A DNA stretch of 64,000 bases from Hymenopus coronatus (Eukaryota; Arthropoda; Insecta; Mantodea; Hymenopodidae), in NCBI GenBank assembly GCA_030762935.1, contig CM060899.1, forward strand, positions 13,685,001 to 13,749,000. The letters are read 5' to 3'. Under the pieces are notes generated by a model. That model saw nothing but the letters and a program-made list of their open reading frames with translations, was not told where the DNA came from and searched no databases. Each line of letters opens with the position of its first letter. The first letter of the stretch is position 1. Of this stretch, positions 22,004 to 32,539 are shown piece after piece. Both the position numbers and the translations under genes were made by a program.

Positions 22004-24965
22004 CAGTGGCGGCTCGTGCCTAAAACAAGTAGCGTGCTGCACGGGGGAAAAAAAATGCATGCAACTCACCTAGTTTCGAAAAATGAAGTCCATACGCCGA
22101 TGTTTCTTCATGCAGAATTTTTCCATCACTCTGACGTTGAAATCCCTGATATTTGTAACGAATTTCTTCTCTATGGATAGCATGGCCAGAGAGGTAAGGC
22201 GATCCTGACACATGGTGTTCCTCAGAAAGGTTTTTATCCTCTTCAAAGAGGAGAAACATCGTTCTGGTTCTGCAGTTGACATGGGAATAGTCACAACAAT
22301 TCTTAAAACCTTTGTCACTTCACTAAAAGTTTTTTGCAGATTATTTTTTAGTGTCAACTGCAAGAGTGGAAGAGCACCTTCTACTTTCCTGAATTCCGGA
22401 TGCTCATATAAAATGCTAAGTTCGATTCGGAGCTTGTTTTTGTCGAGATCTTTGTATCGATCACAGACAATGCCCTGTGAGAAAATAATTCAAAGTTTTT
22501 TGCATCCAATAGTTTTGCAGCATCAAGATGTTCTGTGGACTCAAAGCGGCTGTGTACCTCCGATATTATTCGGTCACATACTTCCTTGGCATCTACTCCT
22601 AAGTTAGTTTCGCTACGACGTCTTTTTGTAACGTGGACGTTAGATGTCTGAATCTGGTGTGCTATATCATCCGTTCTACTTCGCACGGCATCAATTGCTT
22701 TGGCAAAATATTGGACTGCATTTTTTGCCTTCACTGCATCCATCTGTCTTGCTTGTAGCTGATTATACAAAATGTCTACATGTGGCATTATTTTCTGAAA
22801 AAAAGCAAGCCAGAAATTAAATTCTCCATCCTCCAAATTATGCCGCAGGCCACGAGCTTCTTGCACTGTCCTATCTGATAAAGATTGTTCTAATTCGTCA
22901 AAACAATCGATCAGAGATTCTCTGTGTTCATATACGGTGTTAACAGCCCTAGACTTGAAATTCCATCTTGTTGCAGATCCTCGAGGAACTCTTCGAGCAA
23001 CAGTTGCTTCCAATGCTGCTAAACGCTGTGGAGATCTTGAAAAAAAATGCTGGAAAAGCTGAGAGACTGCAGAAGAATATTCTGGCGGACTGATTTTGAG
23101 AAGCTGCTTTCTCCATAACCAGATTTAATTGATGGGCGTAACAATGTACATACTGTGCGAGAGGATAGTGTTCTTTCACCTTGATCTGCACGCCTCCTGT
23201 GTTGCCGCTCATTACAGACGCACCGTCATAAGTCTGGGCGATGATTTTATGGCGATCATCCTTAAAAAGGGTGTCCACTTCTTTCAAAATACAACCGGCA
23301 ATAGAATTAGCGGTCTGATCAGATGGATTAAAAAATCCCCAAAACCGTTCATAAATAAAGCCGTTCCTTTCATATCTAAAAATTAATGCCAACTGAATTT
23401 TTTCAGTGATATCAGTGGTTTCGTCTGCCATGATAGCAACATAGGCTGCCTCCTTCATTTCTCTTTCAATTTCTTCGTGGCACACTTCCAACATGCAATC
23501 AAGTAGTTCATTCTGGATGGTCTTAGATAATCCTTTGAACACCTTATTGCTTTCGGTATGCTCTTTCATCGCACTGTCTATACTGCCCAATAGATTTATA
23601 AGGCCTAAAAACACGCCGGGATTATCTGACGTTTCCGTCTCATCATGTCCACGCAAAGCAAGCTCAAAGGCCCCACAAAATTTGATGCAGTCTATTATCC
23701 TGGATAATATGTATCTATTTTTCTCAACCTGTTCATTATGTTTTTGTGTAGCATCTTGATATGCCCTGCTTAGCTGCGTTGCAATATTTACACCTCCAAG
23801 CATTGAGAAGTCAAGCGAGTTTTTCATATGCTTCTTGCTATTTGAATGTTTTTTTATATATTCATTAACATGACCTAGATCTTTAACACCAGTCGTAGAC
23901 CACGAATCTGTACTTCCAAACAAGAGGCAAGGAAAGCAAAAGAGCGCGTTTCTGATTTCACAACCACAGATCCAGTCACTGTTGTCATATATATTTGTGT
24001 TAAACTTTCTTGTGTAAATAGAATTTTTACTTCCTTTTGCTTTCTGTTCAATTTTTAGATCAGGAGTAGGTCGCCCTAAATTTTTTATCCTGATCTTTTC
24101 ATCTAACGATCGCCTTGAAAAGGGAGTTTTTAACAGCTCATCAACTATATTCATTATGTATGACTAAAGTTTTCTTAACTATGAAAGTAACACAAACCTA
24201 CACTGAATGATACTGAAATATAATAAAGTGCGATCACAGTTGGAAATAAACTGAAAACTGACACTGAATAACATTTACACAACAGAACACTTTGTTTCAA
24301 TGTGATACACGTGGGCCTGTTAGATTTCACATTTGCGGAAGTAACACATTGCGCCAATATGAACTTATGGTTACCAATGTTAACAAACAATATAACAAAC
24401 AATGTTCTGTACGTTCCAATGTGAATAAGGTATGGAGATAATAGTCCTTTTATGGCTCAGTTTGTATCACAAAGATATAATTAGTTATTATAACTAAAAT
24501 AAAACGTTGTAATACGCTTTAATTAATTTCACTAAATTCTGATGTTTAGTGTGGCACTTAGGTGAGTGTGGCAGGGCTGTTTCGTCTGCTGCCAAAACGA
24601 TTATAAGGAAAAGAACTAACACTCGTAGCGATTTCATTGATTCCGTGCTTTAGCCAAACGCAGCACGTAGCAGTGCGAAAACGATGGGACAGCGACCGTC
24701 AGGGGGGGTAAGAGGGGAAGGTTCTACGCAAGCGCAATATTCACCTACCGTGCTTGATCGCTTTGAGCACGTGGATGCATTCCATTAGCTAAACTTGCGT
24801 GTTTACCTTGCTTCGAGAGTTCGTCATTGGCAGTGCTGCCTTTCTTATTACTACCATAATGTGTTATGTTTGTTACATGGTCCTTCAGCATGTCTGTTAT
24901 GTAATTTAGAAGAAAAAAAAGTAGCGTGCTGCAGCTCTTCAGCACGTAAGGACGAGCCGCCCCTG
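22004..24965 (-). mobile_element. hAT transposon 2 (complete ends, frameshifted transposase)
   Basis: Perfect 8-bp target duplication CCCTTGTA at 21996-22003 and 24966-24973. Termini are CAGTGGCGGCTCGT and, inward from the right, CAGGGGCGGCTCGT, with 13 of 14 identical. The 12-mer GTAGCGTGCTGC occurs near both ends in the same orientation (about 22030 and 24921), a subterminal direct repeat. Size is 2962 bp. The transposase is on the minus strand. Confidence 0.95.
22070..24154 (-). pseudogene. hAT transposase, ZMYM/DUF4371-type, two frameshifts
   Basis: The 5' part (24154-22949, 401 codons) has a TTF-type zinc-finger region (WICGCEIRNALFCFPCLLFG...) and the DUF4371 core with MADETTDI and the YDGASVMSGNTGGVQ and HCYAHQLNLV blocks typical of ZMYM-like hAT proteins. 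A T run of eight at about 23040-23047 (minus strand) has one base too many and throws the frame. The protein resumes in 23013-22381 (RSPQRLAALEATVARRVPR..., RWNFKSR). A second frame change near 22470-22490 precedes the C-terminal dimerisation block (STAEPERCFSSLKRIKTFLR) in 22363-22070. Few other defects are seen, so loss of function looks recent. Confidence 0.92.
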
Positions 24966-25330
24966 CCCTTGTATTGAAACACTTTCTATTTATTATCTTT
25001 TTCTTCTGCTATACGAGAAACTACAACCATAATGTATTGACTATTGTACTAGTTTATAACGTATGGTCTAAATATGCTCCTTAATTGAACATTTAACACC
25101 GAAAACCCACCTAAATAAGTACCCTAATCTATGTATTAAAACATTTCCTTTCCTTTTGTTCCTTTTTCTTCTGCTATACGAGAAAGCACAACCACACACC
25201 GCACACGCGTATTCACCATTAAGCTGGTTTTAAACCTACAGCAGAAATGTACTACTTAATTGACATTTGATTTCAAAATGTTACTTTTGGATGCACATTT
25301 AATCCACAATACCCGTACTCAACTCAGAAG
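24966..25330. repeat. Two tandem monomers of about 165 bp
   Basis: CTTTTTCTTCTGCTATACGA starts at about 24997 and again at about 25162. The following blocks (ACAACCA, TTAATTGAACATTT or TTAATTGACATTTGA) repeat with the same spacing. A third diverged copy lies at 21845-22003 across the hAT insertion. Confidence 0.8.
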
Positions 25331-26146
25331 TGTAGCATCCAAATATGGTGGCTTGACAAAAACGTGCTTCACCAACCATAATATATAATAATGGGGAATT
25401 AAGTATCTTTCTCTTTATATCTGTGTTTTTACCGCGGTGCGCGGGCCACATTGTTTCCTTTTGGCGCGGATTAATCAAAGGGTGAATAAATAATACGTAG
25501 AGATTCTCCTTTTAGAGGAATTATAAGCAGAGTGAAATGAATTACTTTCTGATTAAAGAAACAAATCCATTTTGTGAGTAATGTGCGACATCAGCTGTTA
25601 CCACAGCCCCGGCGCATGCCGGCTAAGAAAATACTGCAGGCGATTGCTTTATTTTGGAGGGAGGGATTTTCAGGAATAAAGGTTATAAGGGATAACAGGT
25701 ATATTGGGTGCGAGGGAAGGATGAAGAAAGACAATGATTTTATGGCGGTGTGACTCTGTATAATTGGGATCACTGTGGATTAGTGGTGCCCGGTTCCGCC
25801 TAAACAATCCAAGTATTCCTGGGTGCTTACTTCGGTTGGTCGGAATTCCCGCAGTGGGGGTAGGTATGACGCATTTACCAAAGCCCAGGCGTAGACCTAT
25901 TTATTGAGGTGTGGCCTTCCATGTTGGAGGCGCCTACTAATCCCTGTGTATAGCGGTTGTCTGTTGTCTGGATCTAAAGCATTGATTATGATGGCCTGGC
26001 TTTCAACGATGTACCGCGTGATCTTTTGAGTTGACCATTCTTAGGCATTAAGGTTTTCGTGGTGGTTTTCTGAAGCTTCCTTGGCGTGCAGTTGGGTCTG
26101 AGTGGTCAGTGTGTATCTTCTACTACAGTGATGGGTGTCGGCAGAT
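25331..26146. other. No supported gene
   Basis: No recognisable coding region. The minus strand here should follow the ORF1 of the element at 26147-26860, but I see no endonuclease motif, so that element appears truncated. Confidence 0.5.
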
Positions 26147-26860
26147 TCAGGAGTTCAGCATGAAGGTCCTGAATTGCTTCCACGACCCTACAGTTTCCAG
26201 AAGGAGAGTGAATATGACGTTGAGCTCCATAAGAAGCTCATCTATTTGCTGCGGTGACTGTGCTGGTTGTTGTGGTGTAGTGTCGCTCTGCGTTGTCGCT
26301 GACATCATCTCCTGCGTTGGTGGTGTAGTCTGTGTTGGTCTCCAGGCTTGCTGCGCTGATGTTGGGGTATTGGGGGCACTGGGATTTCCCGGTATAGTGT
26401 CCTGTTCCTCCGCAAGAAGCACAGAACCGGTGGTGTCTCAGAAGGTCGTGCTGGGTGCACAACGCGGTGGTTGAAACGACGACACAATAATAGCATCACG
26501 GTGCTGAGGAGCAGGCCTCCTGGCTGTGCCTATAGCTACAGCAGCGTCGGCATGGCATGTGGCGTTCCGTTTTGCTGATCTCGACGGCTAGGCGTCGCCC
26601 TAACAAGATCAACCCTGTCGTCAAGGCAGCCTCCAGGTCTGCTCGGTCCATCAGCTCCAGTCTAACTAGCGGCGTGGGTTTCCAGTCGTTCTTGATGCGT
26701 GTGGCCCTCACACAGGAAGGCCACTGAAATCTTACAGCGGTGGTGACGTGTAGGGCGGAAAGGTCCCGAGGGACCCCCCACCCCCGCACCACGACCTGTA
26801 CCGGACCGCCTCCCATTTTTATAGCGGCTCCTGCCGCCAGCCAAATTCCGCATCCGCCGT
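26147..26860 (-). pseudogene. Non-LTR retrotransposon ORF1 (gag-like, CCHC knuckles), partial
   Basis: Read from high to low coordinates: a PLVRLELMDRADLEAALTTG block typical of jockey-superfamily ORF1 proteins, then a first knuckle region (PCRRCCSYRHSQEAC), then LLRHHRFCASCGGTGHYTGK with a CCHC-like knuckle and a QCPQYP end. Frames change at about 26420-26500, so it is broken. ORF1 proteins bind element RNA and form RNP particles. The N-terminus is missing, because an opposite-strand ORF1 starts at 26888. Confidence 0.75.
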
Positions 26861-26887
26861 CAGATTGTCAGCCAGCAGTCAGCTGCA

Positions 26888-27594
26888 ATGGATACCAACG
26901 AGATGGAAGAAAGAGCAACGGCTACAACGAGACGTAGCTATTCAGAAAGAAAGCATTTTCTACTAGAACAGCTTCATGATAATGAAACCTGGTATAAAAA
27001 TCAAGCACGTTACCAACACTCTCGCACTGTGATACTTAAACCACCCACAGAGAAACCGCGAGCTTGTGCAGATGGACTGGAGGAGGTGCATCAAGCGGCT
27101 CCCCAAGGACCTGGAGGAGGACTCCTTCCAGGAAAATCTCAAGGGAAAAAGGCAACACCGGCGTCCAGGTACGTCAAATGCAGTCCCGTGGCCGGCTTTT
27201 GCCAAATTTCCAGGAAAGTCTTGACAGGATCGCCAAAAATAAAAAACTATTACAGGAAAGAGAGGTGTGCCACAAGGTAGGCACTGTAAAGGTCCTCAAA
27301 ACCAATAACAAGATTATACAATGCCATAATTATCAAAAAGGGCACTCCTCTAAAATGTGCAACATGACCTCCCGGTTCCTCTACAGTGGCGTTCACCGTC
27401 TGGCTGACTGCCCAAAAAAAGGCACAGGATGGCGTCGAACCCCGGTGTGCAAACTGCAGACATACACATCCTGCAGTTACAGAGGATGTGAGAGGTTTAG
27501 AAACGAACGCCACCGCCCTCAACTGGCAGCCATGCTCAGGAGAACTCCCAGTGCCCCACCCGGGCAATCCTCTCCTGAACCTGGCCCTGGTTAA
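26888..27594 (+). pseudogene. Jockey-like ORF1 (gag) relic
   Basis: The first frame starts MDTNEMEERAT and shifts at about 27200-27250 to a second frame. The second frame carries the jockey knuckle array with cysteine losses: CHNYQKGHSSKMC, then the SGVHRLADCPKK block. The second knuckle has lost its first cysteines (FLYSG in place of CxxCG), so RNA binding would be impaired. Confidence 0.75.
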
Positions 27595-27839
27595 AGCCAA
27601 CGTCTCATCGCAGGCGCCACAGGAGGTCAAACGGAACACATTCCACCACCCAATGACCCGCCTCATACGCTCTCTGGTAATCTGAGTGGTCTAAAAGGTC
27701 TGCTTAATTTCTTTAAATCTTTTGGTCTGCCGGCACTTCTCTTCATTACCAAATTCAAAAGTTGCACGGGCACCTGGGAGAAAATCCACACCATTATATT
27801 TCTTTTGTCCACCCTTACTGAATAAATGGTTCGTGTAAG

Positions 27840-28400
27840 GGGAGGTATAATTTTAACTCACGCGCTCCTGTGAAATGCTCACGGCATCTACAGGCAGAAA
27901 CGCGAACTTGAAAACTACCTGAGGCGTAACAAAATTGATGTCGAATTCATTTGCGAAACTAAATTAAAATATGAGCACACTTTCAAGCTAAGGGTTACAA
28001 AATCTTTCGGACTGACAGACTTGGTAGCGCTATTTTACTAAAAAAACACAATTGCTCATGCTTCCACCATTGGCAACATCAGAGTGTACGGCTCTCAAAA
28101 CTCGTATTATCAAACGCACAGTGATGCTGGTAGCACTCTATCGGCCCCTGAAATTTCTTACAAGATCTTGAACAAATCCTCAACCTGAAGGAGCACGGTA
28201 TAAAAGCAGGAGATTTCAATGCTTGGAAGCCTTGGGGGCATTCACGCTGAGAAAACGAGGCTGAAAATCTCCTGGTTGAACTCATAACTGACAATGTCGA
28301 TATCGAGTCTTACTTCACCCCAGAACCTACTTTTTGGCACAGTTCGGGGTACTTTGACTCCAGAATTTTGGACTTCGTAATTTAAAAAAATGCAGCACTT
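27840..28400 (+). pseudogene. APE endonuclease relic of the jockey-like element
   Basis: Only scattered blocks remain, such as FICETKLK (the conserved E-T-K/R endonuclease site) near 27945-27970. Stops interrupt all frames. Confidence 0.55.
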
Positions 28401-28789
28401 TCACAATAGTTCACAGTGTATCACAGTTTGGACATCGACCATCTGCCCGTGCGTTTTGACATTTGCAGCGCCAACGCAGCGGGCGCAACTGGCCCATCAA
28501 TACGGGCGGAGACAGACCTGAATGTCTTTTCCACATAAATGTATCAGATGGCGCAGCCCAAGCTGTCATACTACAGTGAAGCAGACATTGATGCCACCAT
28601 TGAAAACTGTATTGCTTCGCTGCGCACACCAATAGTCCACCCAATTTTTACACGTACCCCGAGGTGGAGCTTCTCATTGCTAGGAGGCACCGCCTGAGGA
28701 GTGTTTGGCGGTACACCCGTCAGCCCGAATACAAAATGTTAGAAAAATGGCTACGCAACGTCCTTCGGCATTAAATTCGATTTAACTGA

Positions 28790-29600
28790 GTGGCGCAAAA
28801 GCATGAGGAAAAAATAAAACTTATTACACAGCAGGAAGTATATAAGCTCATTAGAAAACTGACTAATGGGAAAGCCACCGGCCCGGACAAAGTGACTAAT
28901 GAGGAACTCAAACATCTCCCGAGAAAGGCCCTGGTGCAGCTGACCAAGATATTTAACGCTTGCTTGAGGCTAAAGCATTTCCCCTCTACTTGGTAACTAG
29001 CCAAACATTATACTCCCAAACAAGGGAAAATCAGAAGGCAACCTCAAAATTATCGCCCCATTTGTCACTTTTCTAGAACTGGAAAATTCCTCGAAAAACT
29101 TATTCTTAGACGACTCCGAATACAAGTTTCGGAAATGGGTGTATTATCAAAGTCAGATTGGTTTTAGAAAAGCTCATTCCACAGAATTGTAATTGCTTAG
29201 ATTAGCTGATGACGAAATTTAACAATGGAGCTTCAACGTTGGCGCTATTTCTGGACGTAGAAGCCGCTTTCGACCGGTGCTGGCACAAGGGCCTCGTCTA
29301 TAAATTGCACCGCAACTTTCCCGGCCTCCCAAATTTCATGTTTTTAATGCACAATTTTCTAGAAAATGGCCGTTTCTACATCCAAGTGGGTCACGCTTCC
29401 TCTCGGGAGTGTATTATGCAGGTTGGCGTGCCACAAGGTGCACTAATGTTCCCTCTTTTTAGTATATACGCTTCACTAATGAATTCCCCGTGGACGCGAG
29501 ATGCATGGTGGTCATGTATGCTGACGACGCTGCCATCTACAATCACCACAAAAATCTTCGTTTTGGCGTTTTAGAAATGCAGCGGTATGTTGACCGTTTC
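28790..29600 (+). pseudogene. Reverse transcriptase relic of the jockey-like element
   Basis: RT motifs are readable across three frames: GKATGPDKVTNEELK (fingers), FLDVEAAFDRCW (motif A, first catalytic Asp), GVPQGAL (motif B) and MYADDAAIY (motif C, both catalytic Asp codons intact) at about 29515-29541. At least two frame changes, near 29000-29200 and 29470-29520, separate them. Confidence 0.85.
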
Positions 29601-30120
29601 CTGTAATGGCTCCATGACTGGGAAATAGAAATTAACGCAACCAAATGCTGGCTAATCTATTTTTCCTAGCGGCTTAAAACTCCGGCAATGGATCTAACGG
29701 TCGATGTTCAAAGACTGCACTGTCGTCAGCAAGTGAAATACCTAGACGTCACTATGGACCGCAAAATGCAGTGGAACACCCACATTAAAAAAATACCGCC
29801 AACAAAGGCCGACAGCGGTTAAAGATATGCGTCCCTATTTTTCGCAGTAAAAAACTGCATTTAAAGTTCCAAACTCATATTATACAAAGCATTCATAACG
29901 GCAATGATCCTGTATACTTGCGTGGCCTGGGCAAACGCTTTCAAAACCACCTTACGCCACCTACAAACCATACAAAATTTCTCCCTTAAAAAGATTCTTC
30001 ACGCCCCTAACCTAACACCAAAACCACAATCCACCAAGAAAACCTAATGCCCACCATCCTTGAATTCATACACAAACGTGGTACCACAGTCTGGGCGCGC
30101 ATCAGAAACCACAAAACGAG

Positions 30121-31670
30121 CTAGTATCACACATCGGCACCGGCGAACGAAAACACCGGAAACATTCCAGGATGCGGAGGTTTTAACTTGAACACCACAC
30201 AAGCTATTACTCCGTGCGCCCAGGCCTTCGACGGCCCAAGGCAACTACAACTACGGCAGCGACCGCCAAACATGGCATCCAACAACTCCGAAATTCCCAG
30301 TCCCCGCTCAGCTAAACAGCGGAAGTAGTAAGGACCCTCGGGAGACAAAAAAGGAAGTCGGAATCAGACAATTTAACCTTTAGGTTTGGGATCAGACAAT
30401 TCCGGAAAGTGAAGATCAGACAATACCGGAAGGGGAAGGGGTATTTTTGCGCGAGTGTGTGAAGGTCGGACAATGTAGGGGAAGTTGTTATTGTAGGTGG
30501 GGAGTAGTGTGAAAGGTAGGGAAAGGGAGCTGTTATTGTAGGTGAGAAGTAGTGTGAGTGAAGGGTGATGTAATTCTGCAATTGTGTGAAGATTGACCAA
30601 TGAGAAAGTTGTTATTGTGGGTGAGGAGTAGTTTGAGAGAAGGGTGATGTATTTGTGCAAGCGTGTGAAGGTCGAACAATAGTAGGGGAAAGTTGTTATT
30701 GTAGGTGGGAGTAGTGTGGAAGTTTGGGGAATTTGTTATTGTAGGAAGGGAGTAATGTGAATGTATTTGGGAGGTTAGACAGATGTAGGGAAAGCTGATA
30801 TTGTAGGATGTAATGGTAGGGAAAGTGAAGTTGCTATTGTAGGTGGGTAGTAGTATGGAAGGTAGGGGAAGCTGACCACGTGACCCCGTAGAGTTACCAA
30901 TCTTTATTTTTCTTTTAATATAAATGGAATGGATTCAAAGGATTTACTTACATTGAATGTGGGAGAGCTGCATAAGAGACATAGAATAGTAATACAAGGA
31001 CGGCACTTATCAACCTTGGTAGGAAGAGATGAGAAACTCCTCATCTGAAATACGCACAACAGCATAAAAACCTATTAAATATGATTTTGAATTTAAAATA
31101 TATTAAAAAATACTTACGATCAATGGATAAGCACGAAAACCGCACACAGCAGAGAGGACCGCGGAGAGAGGAAAAAAGAAGAGAAATGTGGAATGAAGAA
31201 GACTTTTCACTGTATGAGAAAAGATAAGTTTGATTAAAATGGTTACTGGTTAAATAAATAATCAGATAAAAGCGAAAGAAAAAATATAGTTACATAGGAG
31301 AATGATGTGAAAGAACGGGTATGTGATGCGTTGTGGCACAGTGTACAGAAAAGCGCCCACTGCTAAATAGGAACAATGGCGTAGTTATTTAATTGGTAAA
31401 AAGAAATGGTTCTTAAAGAAGATGAATATAAGTAAAAAGGAAATAAAAGTCTCGTAAATGTAGAATGGTAGAGTTATATGGCTGTGTAGATAAGCTGAAT
31501 ATTTTTCTGTTTAACTTTAAGTTTGAGGTAAAATAAGAATAATTTAAAACAGGCTTTTAAGTATAAATGTATGAAACTGTACTCACATAAATGCCTAGGA
31601 AGACTTCTCTGCGACCTACGAACAGCAGAACACACAGAGAGACTGCGATGGTGCGAGTAAATCTTGGCCC

Positions 31671-31671
<1 letters not shown>
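30121..31671. other. No supported gene; minisatellite and AT-rich sequence
   Basis: It contains the G-rich minisatellite at 30400-30890. The remainder, 30900-31670, shows no domain-bearing ORF. Confidence 0.5.
30400..30890 (+). repeat. G-rich, C-poor degenerate minisatellite
   Basis: The core GTTATTGTAGGTGGGGAGTA recurs with variation (GTTATTGTAGGTGAGAAGTA, GTTATTGTGGGTGAGGAGTA, GTTATTGTAGGTGGGAGTA and others). Intervening phrases GTGTGAAGGTCGGACAATG and AGGGTGATGTA repeat too. The plus strand is almost free of C. Confidence 0.85.

Positions 31672-31741
<70 letters not shown>
31672..31741. repeat. (TA)n microsatellite, about 35 units
   Basis: Uninterrupted TA dinucleotides directly abut the left arm of the fold-back structure. 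Confidence 0.98.
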
Positions 31742-31744
<3 letters not shown>

Positions 31745-31922
31745 TAATTTACTTCTAACATCGCTATCCTTGCAGCAATCTTTATTACCCAGTATATATA
31801 TATATTAAAAATGAAGGCTAAACAAACAAGGCAAAGCTATTACTTGCGACTTTCTCACATATTATTCAAACTGGGTAATAAAGATTTCTGCAAGGATAGC
31901 GATGTTAGAAGTAAATTACTGT
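31741..31922. repeat. Fold-back palindrome: 53-bp arms, 76-bp loop
   Basis: The left arm, 31741-31793, and the right arm, 31870-31922, are reverse complements with a single mismatch (C against A). The arms contain AGTAATTTACTTC/GAAGTAAATTACT and GGGTAATAAAG. The inner boundaries read AGT and ACT, which recalls Polinton termini but is not proof. The virus-like genes start about 330 bp to the right. Confidence 0.95.
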
Positions 31923-31947
31923 GCATATATCAAAACAAGGTAATAAA

Positions 31948-32050
31948 GCGCGAGGAAGGCAATAAAAGATAAGTGTAGGGCGTAGCCCGGTTGGGTACCG
32001 CGAGGAAGGTGATCAAAGATAATTAGCAGGCGTAGCCTTGCTGTGCAAGG
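31948..32050 (+). repeat. Two direct repeats, 50-bp period
   Basis: CGAGGAAGG starts at 31951 and 32001. Both copies continue with ATCAAAGATAA or ATAAAAGATAA and end with GGCGTAGCC. They lie between the fold-back arm and the first promoter, so they could be regulatory or origin-like; function is unknown. Confidence 0.8.
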
Positions 32051-32106
32051 AAGCAATTAAACCTTCTGAATTTGTTTCGGACAAGCATTTTAATGCGATC
32101 CAGTGG

Positions 32107-32114
32107 TATATAAA
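32107..32114 (+). promoter_or_regulatory. TATA box upstream of the virus-like polymerase region
   Basis: TATATAAA in the context GTGGTATATAAAGGC, a near-consensus TATA box. It lies about 140 bp before the first small ORF. Confidence 0.6.
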
Positions 32115-32189
32115 GGCACCCCCTAGCGCACGAAACCTTGTTGCTTTGCAGAAGTCCCGAAGAGTGGGAGGCAATAAGGTAATGCATAC

Positions 32190-32220
32190 CATATTATATT
32201 ATATTATATTATATTATATA
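32190..32220 (+). repeat. (ATATT)n microsatellite
   Basis: About six pentanucleotide units between the TATA box and the acidic ORF. Confidence 0.95.
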
Positions 32221-32252
32221 ACACTAGGGCTTTTTTAGCATTAACTGCGGAA

Positions 32253-32393
32253 ATGGATATGGTGGAGCAGGAGGATATGTCTCCGTACTTTACGGAGGAT
32301 GATGATATACCAGTGGCTGAGGATGCTATTCCATATGACGATGACAATGGTGGTATGTCGGTAAGTGACGAACCTCTTTTTGATATTGTGTAA
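32253..32393 (+). CDS. Small acidic ORF at the 5' end of the virus-like element (46 aa)
   Basis: An open frame of 46 residues rich in Asp and Glu (…EEDM…EDDDIP…). It lies upstream of the polymerase remnants on the same strand. It may be the beginning of the polymerase gene or a separate small gene. No domain is recognised. Confidence 0.4.
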   Translation: MDMVEQEDMSPYFTEDDDIPVAEDAIPYDDDNGGMSVSDEPLFDIV

Positions 32394-32539
32394 CATAGAC
32401 AGGGAACCATGGAATGGTTGTATTCCGGTTATTCGGAAACTGATATTGTAGTTAGACCTATGCAGATGTGCGTGCATGGATGTACAACGTGTTTAATGAA
32501 TTTGTAAAATTTGTGACAGAAAACTTGCTTGAAAATTCA

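Larger units (their letters stand above)
26870..30120 (+). mobile_element. Decayed jockey-clade non-LTR retrotransposon
   Basis: Order of remnants: ORF1 (26888-27594), endonuclease (about 27840-28400), reverse transcriptase (28790-29600) and a jockey-type C-terminus (about 29870-30050: ILYKAFITAMILYTCVAW, then LRHLQTIQNFSLKKILHAP). No RNase H is present, as expected for the jockey clade. Multiple frameshifts and stops run throughout. No clear 3' tail or target duplication was found. Confidence 0.8.

Noticed and set aside
26109..26474. Plus-strand Cys-rich ORF
   Set aside because: It is the complement of a minus-strand LINE ORF1 with recognisable knuckles; the Cys content is incidental.
31474..31761. 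ORF encoding a long Tyr-Ile repeat
   Set aside because: It is only the translation of the (TA)n microsatellite.
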